Assembly (NCBI GenBank): GCA_030145625.1
Contig: JAQYVF010000017.1
Span: 1 to 64,000, forward strand
Reading direction: 5' to 3'
Length of the DNA stretch: 64,000 bases
Source: Desulfocapsa sp.
GTDB taxonomy: Bacteria; Desulfobacterota; Desulfobulbia; Desulfobulbales; Desulfocapsaceae
Part shown: positions 18,697 to 26,366 of the stretch, in pieces
Layout: each line of letters begins with the position of its first letter
Numbering within the stretch: the first letter of the stretch is position 1
Notes under the pieces: model-generated
Told to the model about the DNA's origin: nothing
What the model saw: only the letters and a program-made list of their open reading frames with translations
Database searches by the model: none
Translations under genes and position numbers: made by a program

Positions 18697-18836
18697 GGCT
18701 ACCTTGCAAAATTGCTTTTTCCCCCAAACTCTTCGTTATGAGGAAAATTTTATCCTCGGAATATCAAATATATGCCTGCGGTAAAATTTTCCTCATGCCT
18801 CGATTTTGAACGAAAATTCTAATTTTTCAAGGTACC
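18697..18836. mobile_element. MITE copy 1 (140 bp), imperfect terminal inverted repeats
   Basis: A non-coding element whose two arms are imperfect inverted repeats of about 60 bp: left GGCTACCTTGCAAAATT, right (reverse complement) GGTACCTTGAAAAATT, both continuing to ATGAGGAAAATTTTA. It is flanked by the direct repeat CACTG (18692-18696 and 18837-18841), a plausible 5-bp target duplication. It sits between two glycosyltransferase genes, one base past the upstream stop. The sequence matches copy 2 at 20038-20224 in reverse orientation. Confidence 0.8.
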
Positions 18837-18842
18837 CACTGA

Positions 18843-19859
18843 TTATTCAGGTGAAACCGCCTCTCTTTTTATCGTCCCCACCTTTTTTCTCACTTGATGC
18901 TGAAAAAAAACGACACAAAAGGCAAGACAGCTCAAAAAGGAATAGAGAAAATGCAGAGGAATTGTCTTCAAAAAAAACAACAGTCCCCTTTTCTTTAAGA
19001 AAAAAAGAAACATATCCCTGTTTACAGTGAGAAACAAAAAGAAAAACAAACCCACTGCAAGAAGAAAAAGAGTGTTGACGAGAGTAAGAGAAAAACAGAA
19101 CAGAGTAAGACAGCAGAGGACAACAGACATCCTGCTCTTCAGGTTGATGTTCATGTCATTGTGCATGGTGCCATACTGGAAAATTAGCCTGCTCCAGGGG
19201 ATAGCTCGCAGAAAAAAATCAGTATGCACCATGTCGACCAGGGTCCATTTTTTCAAATGAGTAACCTGAATGGTTTTATCGAGAAAAATCGTGCCGCCAG
19301 CTTGTTTCAAGCGATAGCCCAACTCGACATCTTCAATAGAGGGTTGCAGATACTCTTCGTCAAAACCATTCAGTTCAACAAATCGACTTCTCAATATTGC
19401 TCCACAGCCAGTCCAAAAAGTGAAGGCTTCGCTCCTGGAATGCTGATGGGTATAGTGGTGCAGCAGATTCTTATACTGCGAAACCGTATTCTGAGCCGGG
19501 GGGGTATCATCATAAGAACCAAATACAGCATCCGGTGTCGGTGTTACCGTAAAGGCTCTCCCGATGCTTAAGCAAATATCTGCAGGAATAAGCACATCGG
19601 CATCTATAAAAAGAAGAATGTCTCCAGTCGCCTCTGCAGCCCCGGCATTTCTGGCTCGGCCAGGCCCTCCACATACCGGAAGACGAATTATTGTAATGTC
19701 AGGCCCTTCAATATGCGACAGCACCTGCCCTGTATCACCATCAACAACAACTATTATTTCCAGAGGGAGAGGAACGCACTTGCCAATACTTTTCAGACAT
19801 TGCTGAAAATGACTATCTACTTTGTCTGTGGGAATTATAAGCGATATAGAACTATGCAT
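18843..19859 (-). CDS. Family 2 glycosyltransferase with C-terminal membrane segments
   Basis: A 338-residue GT2 enzyme. The N-terminal GT-A domain opens SISLIIPTDKVDSHFQQCL and carries DGDTG, GGPGRARNAGA and the metal-binding DxD in FIDADVLI (about 90-97). A GFDEEYLQPSIEDVELGYRL acceptor-side motif follows near 165-184. Hydrophobic helices occupy about 240-320, so it is probably membrane-anchored and acts on lipid-linked or membrane acceptors. It is the first gene of the leftward glycan operon. It is bracketed by two MITE copies: one base past its stop and about 178 bp upstream of its start. The C-terminus is very lysine/phenylalanine-rich. Confidence 0.85.
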   Translation of the reverse strand: MHSSISLIIPTDKVDSHFQQCLKSIGKCVPLPLEIIVVVDGDTGQVLSHIEGPDITIIRLPVCGGPGRARNAGAAEATGDILLFIDADVLIPADICLSIGRAFTVTPTPDAVFGSYDDTPPAQNTVSQYKNLLHHYTHQHSRSEAFTFWTGCGAILRSRFVELNGFDEEYLQPSIEDVELGYRLKQAGGTIFLDKTIQVTHLKKWTLVDMVHTDFFLRAIPWSRLIFQYGTMHNDMNINLKSRMSVVLCCLTLFCFSLTLVNTLFLLAVGLFFFLFLTVNRDMFLFFLKKRGLLFFLKTIPLHFLYSFLSCLAFCVVFFQHQVRKKVGTIKREAVSPE

Positions 19860-20037
19860 TATGAGAACGAAATGAGAGTTAGATGATAAGAAATCGCCTT
19901 ATCGGACAAGCCTGTAAAAAGTCAAAATGTATTCTCAAGCGCTGTTCCGCATCACAATCAATCACGACCAGGTCCCTTTGTTACTCCTGCCAGAAGAAAC
20001 CAGTACCGCCATATGCAGTTACTCCCTATCACAGCAG

Positions 20038-20224
20038 GGTACCTTGAAAAATTAGAATTTTCGTTCAAAATTGAGGCATGAGAAACATTTTACCGTAGGT
20101 GCCCTGCAAGAATCACCCTAACTACGGGTACAAGTACCCTTGGGGTGCATATATTTGATATTCCAAGGATAAAATTTTTCTCATAACGAAGAGTTTGGGC
20201 GAAAAGGCAATTTCGCAAGGTGGC
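20038..20224. mobile_element. MITE copy 2 (187 bp), inverted relative to copy 1
   Basis: The reverse complement closely matches copy 1 along both arms (for example AAACTCTTCGTTATGAG and GAACGAAAATTCTAATTTTT) but carries about 47 extra central bases that include the palindrome GGGTACAAGTACCC. It is flanked by CAGCAG on both sides (20032-20037 and 20225-20230), a candidate 6-bp target duplication. It lies upstream of the first glycosyltransferase gene, where it would interfere with or supply its promoter. Confidence 0.8.
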
Positions 20225-20561
20225 CAGCAGTAATCCTCCGACAAAAGCTTCCAATTAAACCCTACAATGCAACAAGTTAAAAGACAACATTGAAAGCAAT
20301 AAACACCTCTACGACCACAAAGGAAAGGCATCTCAGCAAAAACATGATTGTCATATAAGCTTCGGAGGAAGCAGTATCGGGGTAACTTGTTTTTTATTAA
20401 ATGTTTTATGATGATTTCTGTAAAATTCTGGATATCGACCCAATTTTGATATAAACTGACAAAAGATACAGGAAGGGATAAAAGCATTCATTGCTTTCTC
20501 TAAAAGAGTTTCCAAAGCGATTTGAGAAAAATTATCTCTATAATTTTGCAGGTAATTTGAT
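20225..20561. other. Intergenic region between MITE and hypothetical gene
   Basis: AT-rich, holding one copy of a 37-bp dispersed repeat (20259-20295). No further gene or RNA was seen. It may contain the promoter of the rightward gene at 20562, but no clear -35/-10 pair was identified. Confidence 0.5.
20259..20295 (+). repeat. 37-bp dispersed repeat, copy A
   Basis: Begins ACCCTACAAT and ends AACATTGAAA; 34 of 37 bases match the copy at 23059-23095, in the same orientation and exactly 2800 bp away. It is non-coding, and nothing in the neighbouring genes explains it. Confidence 0.7.
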
Positions 20562-21152
20562 ATGTTAACTACTAAAAAATGGCGACACACACTCATCCTG
20601 AAAACAGTTCTACTTCTTACAGCAATTCACTTACACGTACTCTGCAGCTTGGCCAGTGCAGAACCGGTACCACTTTTCAATGAGAGTGAAATACAAAAAC
20701 TCAATTACTCACAAGATGAATGGGTTATTGAGCTAACTCGCCATCAAAACGACTTGAATTCCATACGGGATATTCAAGCCTATAGCAGCAATTCCAGTCA
20801 ATCTGATACTGGAAAGTCTCCAGGGCCGCTTGTCTCCATAATTGATCCGGAGTCAGAAGGTGATGTTTATAAGTCATCTCTTCCGTTACGACTCCTTATC
20901 TATCTCAAGAGTCGACTGGCACCCATCAACATTGAGACCTTAACCGTCAAAGGAAAGCGTGGCATATTCACCTTAAATATCACAAGTCGCATAAAATCTT
21001 TTATGCGACAACCACAGGGTGATGAAAACGCCGACTACGTTATTGATGCCAACATCCCGAAATTAGGAACAGGACGCTACCTGCTCACCCTATCCCTGGC
21101 TGATATTGACGGTAACCAGGAAGAACACAAAGCATTTTTAGAAGTCAGGTGA
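20562..21152 (+). CDS. Secreted hypothetical protein, Ig-like fold suspected
   Basis: A 196-residue exported protein with a long signal peptide (about 1-33, ending LASA). After a low-complexity serine/asparagine linker (about 75-90), the C-terminal 100 residues start PLVSIIDPESEGDVYKSS and alternate hydrophobic strands to the end (GRYLLTLSLADIDGN). This resembles a single Ig-like or PKD-like beta-sandwich. No family is recognised. It converges with the subtilase gene across a hairpin at 21199-21240. Its role could be a surface or periplasmic binding protein, which is speculative. Confidence 0.65.
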   Translation: MLTTKKWRHTLILKTVLLLTAIHLHVLCSLASAEPVPLFNESEIQKLNYSQDEWVIELTRHQNDLNSIRDIQAYSSNSSQSDTGKSPGPLVSIIDPESEGDVYKSSLPLRLLIYLKSRLAPINIETLTVKGKRGIFTLNITSRIKSFMRQPQGDENADYVIDANIPKLGTGRYLLTLSLADIDGNQEEHKAFLEVR

Positions 21153-21198
21153 TAGAACTTCACCAGAAAGAAAAAAACTGAAAAGGAGTGCATCGACA

Positions 21199-21240
21199 AC
21201 AGCAAAGAGGAGCAGTCTCTCCCCTGCCCCTCTTTGCTGT
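21199..21240. terminator. Possible bidirectional terminator hairpin
   Basis: A 12-bp perfect stem (ACAGCAAAGAGG paired with CCTCTTTGCTGT) lies between the convergent genes ending at 21152 and 21370. The T-run after the stem is weak in both directions, so it may act as a barrier or mRNA 3'-end rather than a classical terminator. Confidence 0.5.
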
Positions 21241-21369
21241 CTATTCTCCTGAAACTATATGAATTAATTTTCAAGAACAGGAAAGAGTACTCACTCCTCT
21301 CTGCTCTGAACACTTCCCACTCCCATCTCCACAGTGAAAGCAACCTTGATTACCGACAAAGGGAACAGG

Positions 21370-22887
21370 TTAGTTGTCTATCACACCATCACAGTCATTA
21401 TCTAAACCATCAGCCCACCGTCCTCTTCGATTGTCAGGGTGACCCGGGTAGATAAGGGCGCTATTATTGTCGCAGTCACCTTCACATTCAGACCAACCGT
21501 CACCGTCAAGATCCATATCATCACAGACAGGAGCACACTCCTCATCAATGAAGCCGTCACAATTGTTATCTATGCCATCATCGCAGATTTCAGTACTTCC
21601 TGGATTGATGGTTGAATCATTATCATTGCAATCATTATCACATACTGTCCATCCGTCGCCATCAGTATCAATATCACATGAACCGGTATAGTTCAGGGCA
21701 TCAAAGGCCTGCACAAGCCCACTGCCATACGTACTGTCATAGCCATCTATCCCAAGATCCTTGGCCGAGCCGGTAAGGACTGTGCGTACCATGTCCGGAG
21801 TGATACTTTCATCCTGGGCATAGAGCAGAGCTGCAACAGCGGCGACATGGGGTGTTGCCATGGATGTCCCCTTATACCTGTAGTACCCCCAGCCTGAGGC
21901 TACAGAATAGGTCTCCTGCAATATCCCGCTATCGTTATCTCCTCCTCCCGGTGCAACAAGATCAAGGCCGGTGCCACCATTTGAATAGGATGCTATCGTT
22001 TCATCATCACCCACAGCACCCACTGCAATTGTTGTTGGATAAATTGCCGGGTAAGAAACATTTTTTAGCCAACTGTCATTTCCTGAAGCACAGACAACCG
22101 TCACACCTTTAGCATATGCGTAATCCAATCCCGGGTCCAGAAGAGGGTCAGACGTTATCTTCAACGTTGCCTTTAAACCGAGACTCATATTGATGACTTT
22201 GGCCTCTTCATTAACCGCAAAGTAAAGACCTTCAGCGATGGTTGCTGTGGTACCGCCACCATCGTCATCAAGTACCTTCACCGGCATGATACAGGCATCA
22301 TGGGCCAGTCCGGCAACTCCGGTACCATTATATGTACTCTGGCCGATCGTCCCGGAAACATGGGTGCCATGCCCATCACCATCAACAGGTTCATCATCAT
22401 TGTTATTAATGATATTGCTGCCAGGCATGATATCAACACAAGTAATACCATCAATGGAACCTTCACTTCTTAATCCGGTATCGAGAACTGCCACGGAAAT
22501 GTTCTGACCGGTTGACAATTCCCAGGCCATCCCACTCTGAACCATGGGAAAATTCCACTGCTGACCATAAAAGGCATCGTCAACTAAGACCTCAAAAGCT
22601 TCATAGCGTAGGTTCAGCCCAGCTCTGCGTCCTTGGGCGCGCAGGGATTTGACATGTTCAGCTTCTTTTCCACGCATGACATTAACAACAGTCAAATCGG
22701 CATTGGGATAATACTTAACAACATGATATCCTGCAGGAATTCCCTGCGGATCTCCCGCCAGGATAACCTGACCGGCAACAAAGGACTCTTGATTATTACC
22801 AGCAGCAAAAAGCTGGGTTGCTGCACCGCCTACCAGACATCCAAGTCCCAGACAGATTACCATACGTTGTATGTAGTTTCTCTTCAT
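21370..22887 (-). CDS. Secreted S8 (subtilisin) protease with MopE-type metal-binding repeats
   Basis: A 505-residue exported serine protease. The start at 22887 is chosen for its TAAAGGAGATGGA ribosome-binding site and the signal peptide that follows (about 1-29); an in-frame codon at 22947 lacks these. A propeptide (about 30-105) precedes the S8 domain. The catalytic triad is visible as D136 (VAVLDTGL), H173 (DGHGTHVSGT) and S342 (GTSMATPHVAA), with oxyanion N270 (ASGND). From about 408 to the end are two Asp/Cys-rich MopE-like repeats (DGDGWTVCDNDCNDND, EICDDGIDNNCDG) that probably bind Ca2+ or Cu2+ and stabilise or tether the enzyme. It would act outside the cell. Confidence 0.92.
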   Translation of the reverse strand: MKRNYIQRMVICLGLGCLVGGAATQLFAAGNNQESFVAGQVILAGDPQGIPAGYHVVKYYPNADLTVVNVMRGKEAEHVKSLRAQGRRAGLNLRYEAFEVLVDDAFYGQQWNFPMVQSGMAWELSTGQNISVAVLDTGLRSEGSIDGITCVDIMPGSNIINNNDDEPVDGDGHGTHVSGTIGQSTYNGTGVAGLAHDACIMPVKVLDDDGGGTTATIAEGLYFAVNEEAKVINMSLGLKATLKITSDPLLDPGLDYAYAKGVTVVCASGNDSWLKNVSYPAIYPTTIAVGAVGDDETIASYSNGGTGLDLVAPGGGDNDSGILQETYSVASGWGYYRYKGTSMATPHVAAVAALLYAQDESITPDMVRTVLTGSAKDLGIDGYDSTYGSGLVQAFDALNYTGSCDIDTDGDGWTVCDNDCNDNDSTINPGSTEICDDGIDNNCDGFIDEECAPVCDDMDLDGDGWSECEGDCDNNSALIYPGHPDNRRGRWADGLDNDCDGVIDN

Positions 22888-23584
22888 TCCATCTCCTTTA
22901 CTCAAGCTTATGCTGTAGATTAATGAGGTGACAAGAAATCGATTCACCGAGCAGGATTGCCGGAAAGCAAAGACTTATTCTCAGTCTCTGCTTTGCTCCG
23001 CCATACACAGGCGTTCAAAGTCACACCAGCAGCATCCCAACTAAAAATCAATGATTTTACCCTACAATACAACAAGTTGAAAGAGAACATTGAAAAATCG
23101 TCTCCCCTAACAACCACCTACAATATGCTCTTGTTCCCAGTTTCGCATATGTAAAACTCAATCGAATACAGGACCAGAATCACTCCTTACTAGGCGACCC
23201 AAAAAACAGTCACACGAGCACACATGATTTTCATAATTCCACCAACCGCTACCACAGACCTTTTCGTAATACTTAAAGATTTTTCAAAGAACGATTCAAG
23301 ACTTGCAACTTTCTTTCCTTTAATAGTTCAAACAAACCGAAGTGATATAACTTCTTCAATTTTCTTCACTTGATCCATGAAACTGCTAGGACAAGATATG
23401 TGGGCATATAAAACAGTAAAAAGAACAATAGAATTTGACAAACAAATGATATTCCCTGAACATATAAATATGATTAATCTATAAACAGTGAAGATATTTT
23501 ATCACTCCACAAGGGAAAATGCTGAAAAGTGTCACGTTGCTATCAAGGCCAAAATTTCCGTATATGCCATCCACTGGAGATAAA
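22888..23584. other. Intergenic region between divergent genes
   Basis: About 700 AT-rich bases between the leftward subtilase and the rightward binding-protein operon. It holds copy B of the 37-bp repeat (23059-23095) and presumably both promoters. No gene or RNA is recognised. Confidence 0.5.
23059..23095 (+). repeat. 37-bp dispersed repeat, copy B
   Basis: Matches 20259-20295 with three substitutions, same orientation. The similarity ends on both sides, so this is not part of a longer obvious duplication. Confidence 0.7.
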
Positions 23585-24937
23585 ATGAAAAAATCATTTC
23601 CCGGGTTACTGTCGCGAAGGGATTTTTTGCGAAACAGTGCTGTCGGTCTGGCAGGGCTGACGGCTGCAGAGACTTTTTCCCAATTGCATTTCCCCCCCGA
23701 ATCAGCCGCAGCACAAATCTCAGCCCCACAATTCAAAATTGAACCTCGGCCGGTTATCAAAGTGCTCCGCTGGGGAGGCTTCATTACCCAGGAAGAAGAT
23801 ATCTGGCTTGCCAATACCAGACGTTGGGAAAACAAAACCGGCGGGCGGGTTATCACCGATTTTGTCCCTTTTCATGATGTACGTCCCAAATCTTCCCTGG
23901 AAGCAACTCTTGAAACAGGTCATGATATTATTGTCGGCTGGTTTGATGACCCCCATCTCTACCCGGAGAAACTCATTGATCTCTCTGAGATAGCCATCTA
24001 TCTGGCGAGCAAGTACGGCGGCTGGTACCCGGTCTGTGAACAATATGGCCGCCAGAGCGCCAGTGGTCGGTGGATTGCCCTGCCCCTGGGTTGCACCGGA
24101 GGATGCATAAACTACCGAAAGAGTCACCTGCAGGAAGCAGGATTTGCAACCATGCCTAAGGATATTCCAGGCTTTATCAAATGCTGTCAGGCCCTGAAGG
24201 CAAAAGGCTATCCCACCGGTTTTGCCCTGGGTCGAGCCGTAGCTGATGCAAATGCTTGGTGTCACTGGTGGCTCTGGTCTTTCGGCGGCAAAAGTGTCGA
24301 AGAAGACGGCAAGACCATCGCAATCAACAGCCCTGAAACACTTTTCGCACTGGATTCGGTCCGTGAACTTCACGAAACTATGGTGGACGGGGTGGAAAAC
24401 TGGCTCGACCCGGACAATAACAGGGCCTTTCTTTCCGGCAGCATTTCAGTCACCAACAACAGCACAAGTATTCTTGCAGCAGCCAGGAAACAGAATGTAC
24501 CCCTTGCCGCAGATCTGGCTACCATGAATTTCCCCATAGGCCCCTTGGGCCAACCGGCCGAACTCTCCGGCATGACCCAGGCCTATGTCTTCCGACACAG
24601 CCTCGTACCAAACGCTGCTAAAGACTTTCTCCTCTTCATGTTCGAAAAAGAGCAATACGCCAGTTGGATTAACGGCTCCTTCGGCTATATCACTCAAAGC
24701 CTGAAACATTTTCACAAGCTCCCTGTCTGGCATGAAGATCCGCAAATCTTACCCTATGGAAACTGTATGGAACGTATGCTGCCCAACGGCTATGCAGGCC
24801 ACCTTGGAAGAGCATCAGCAGCCGCCATGAGTGACTATGTCGTAGTGGAAATGATCGCCGATGTCTGTCTGGGCAGAAAGAGTCCCAGAGCGGCTGCTTT
24901 AAGAGCAGAAAAAAGGTTGCGGTTGATTTACGACTAA
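23585..24937 (+). CDS. Tat-exported extracellular solute-binding protein (family 1)
   Basis: A 450-residue periplasmic binding protein. The ATG at 23585 has a GGAGA ribosome-binding site and places a twin-arginine motif (LSRRDFLRNSA, residues 10-20) at the N-terminus, so it is probably folded before export. The mature protein begins its first Rossmann-like lobe with VIKVLRWGGF and shows the sugar-binding type pattern (PEKLIDLSEIAIYL, GGWYPVCEQYG, ALPLGCTGGCINYRKS). It is closely similar to the next gene over its whole length. No permease or ATPase genes follow; the third gene is a Cache hybrid kinase, suggesting ligand delivery to a sensor rather than to a transporter (inference). The ligand is unknown. 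Confidence 0.85.
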   Translation: MKKSFPGLLSRRDFLRNSAVGLAGLTAAETFSQLHFPPESAAAQISAPQFKIEPRPVIKVLRWGGFITQEEDIWLANTRRWENKTGGRVITDFVPFHDVRPKSSLEATLETGHDIIVGWFDDPHLYPEKLIDLSEIAIYLASKYGGWYPVCEQYGRQSASGRWIALPLGCTGGCINYRKSHLQEAGFATMPKDIPGFIKCCQALKAKGYPTGFALGRAVADANAWCHWWLWSFGGKSVEEDGKTIAINSPETLFALDSVRELHETMVDGVENWLDPDNNRAFLSGSISVTNNSTSILAAARKQNVPLAADLATMNFPIGPLGQPAELSGMTQAYVFRHSLVPNAAKDFLLFMFEKEQYASWINGSFGYITQSLKHFHKLPVWHEDPQILPYGNCMERMLPNGYAGHLGRASAAAMSDYVVVEMIADVCLGRKSPRAAALRAEKRLRLIYD

Positions 24938-24964
24938 GCAAAATCAAGCAGCTCAGGTGGAAGA

Positions 24965-26314
24965 ATGAAATATGCAACAAAAAGAGAACTTAGTCGTAGG
25001 GATTTCTGCAGGTTAAGCACTGCAGGCCTGGCTGGCATTGGCATGAACTCACTCTTTCAGTGGGACAAGGGGCTGGCCTCTGAAATCACCCCACCCTCTC
25101 TTATTCTTGAACCCCGTCCCGTCATTCGAGTCTTGCGCTGGATGGGCTTTGTAAAAAGTGATGAAGAAATCTGGCAGATCAATACAAAAAGATGGGAACA
25201 GGAAACTGGCGGCCGGGTGATCACTGACTTTGTCCACTGGGAAGATGTTCGTTCCAGGGCAGCCATGGAATCGGTTCTCGGCTCAGGCCATGACATCGTC
25301 TTCGGTTGGTTCGATGATCCCCATCTCTATCCGGAGAAGCTGCTTGATCTCAGTGATGTGGCCAACTACCTCGGCAAAAAGTATGGCGGCTGGTACCCGG
25401 TCTGCGAAACGTACGGACAAGACGTGCAAAGTAAACGCTGGATTGCTCTGCCGATTGGCAGTGCCGGCGTCTGTCTCAATTACCGCAAGAGTTGGGTAGA
25501 AGATGCAGGCTTTGAAACTGTGCCAAATGATATGGAGGGCTTTCTCGCCTGCTGTAAGGCCCTGAAAGCTAAGGGACATCCGACAGGTTTTGCCCTGGGC
25601 CATGCCGTGGGTGATGCAACTAGCTGGACACACTGGTGGCTTTGGGCTTTCGGAGGCAAGGCAGTTGAAGCGGACAACAGGACCATAGCCATAAACAGTA
25701 AAGAGACCCGCCTGGCTTTGGAAACGGCCCGTGAGCTTTTCGACACCATGGTTCCCGGGGTGGAACACTGGTTGGATCCTCATAACAACAGGGCTTTTCT
25801 CGACGAACAGATCTCCCTTACCGCCAACGGCACCAGCATCTTTTACGCCACCAAGGAGAAATTCCCCGAGATCAACAACGATCTCATGACCATGAATTTC
25901 CCCGTCGGCCCAGTGGGCTATCCAACAGAGCTCTCTATCTTAAGTCTGGCCTTTATTTTTAAGCACTCTGCCATACCGAATGCGGCAAAGCACTATCTCC
26001 AGTTTCTCTTTGAGTTCACTCAATACAGTCAATGGGAAAGCGGAACCTGGGGGTTTATAACGCCGACCCTTAAATCTTACTATGAACTCGCCTCCTGGCA
26101 TAAAGACCCCCGTATTACTCCTTACAGAGAGTGCACCAAAAGAATGCTATGGAACGGTTACGAAGGCCTCTTGGGCCCTGCATCTGCCGCTGCCATGAAT
26201 GAATACATCATTGTCGATATGTTTGCCGATGTCTGCACAGGCCAGAGGACATCACAGGCTGCCATTCTTCATGCTGAAAAAAAACTAAGCATGCTGTACC
26301 GGTCACATAAGTAG
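24965..26314 (+). CDS. Tat-exported extracellular solute-binding protein, paralogue
   Basis: A 449-residue paralogue of the preceding gene, 27 bases downstream. It has a twin-arginine signal (LSRRDFCRLSTAG, residues 9-21), with a lipobox-like cysteine absent from the hydrophobic end. Its binding-protein domain has the same landmarks (VIRVLRWMGF, HDIVFGWFDDPHLYPEKL, GGWYPVCETYG). Strong conservation between the two includes the tryptophan-rich WTHWWLWAFGGKAVE segment. Differences concentrate in the loops, so the pair may bind different ligands or form a heteromer. A Cache-domain kinase follows at 26367, probably in the same operon. Confidence 0.85.
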   Translation: MKYATKRELSRRDFCRLSTAGLAGIGMNSLFQWDKGLASEITPPSLILEPRPVIRVLRWMGFVKSDEEIWQINTKRWEQETGGRVITDFVHWEDVRSRAAMESVLGSGHDIVFGWFDDPHLYPEKLLDLSDVANYLGKKYGGWYPVCETYGQDVQSKRWIALPIGSAGVCLNYRKSWVEDAGFETVPNDMEGFLACCKALKAKGHPTGFALGHAVGDATSWTHWWLWAFGGKAVEADNRTIAINSKETRLALETARELFDTMVPGVEHWLDPHNNRAFLDEQISLTANGTSIFYATKEKFPEINNDLMTMNFPVGPVGYPTELSILSLAFIFKHSAIPNAAKHYLQFLFEFTQYSQWESGTWGFITPTLKSYYELASWHKDPRITPYRECTKRMLWNGYEGLLGPASAAAMNEYIIVDMFADVCTGQRTSQAAILHAEKKLSMLYRSHK

Positions 26315-26366
26315 GACAGTACGTTACCAGCAGCACCTGAACGATATGAAAAGAGGATAGAAATTC

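Noticed and set aside
18683-18727. TTG-started extension of the GT2 gene at 17726
   Set aside because: The codon lies within the MITE, so the extension is not native coding sequence.
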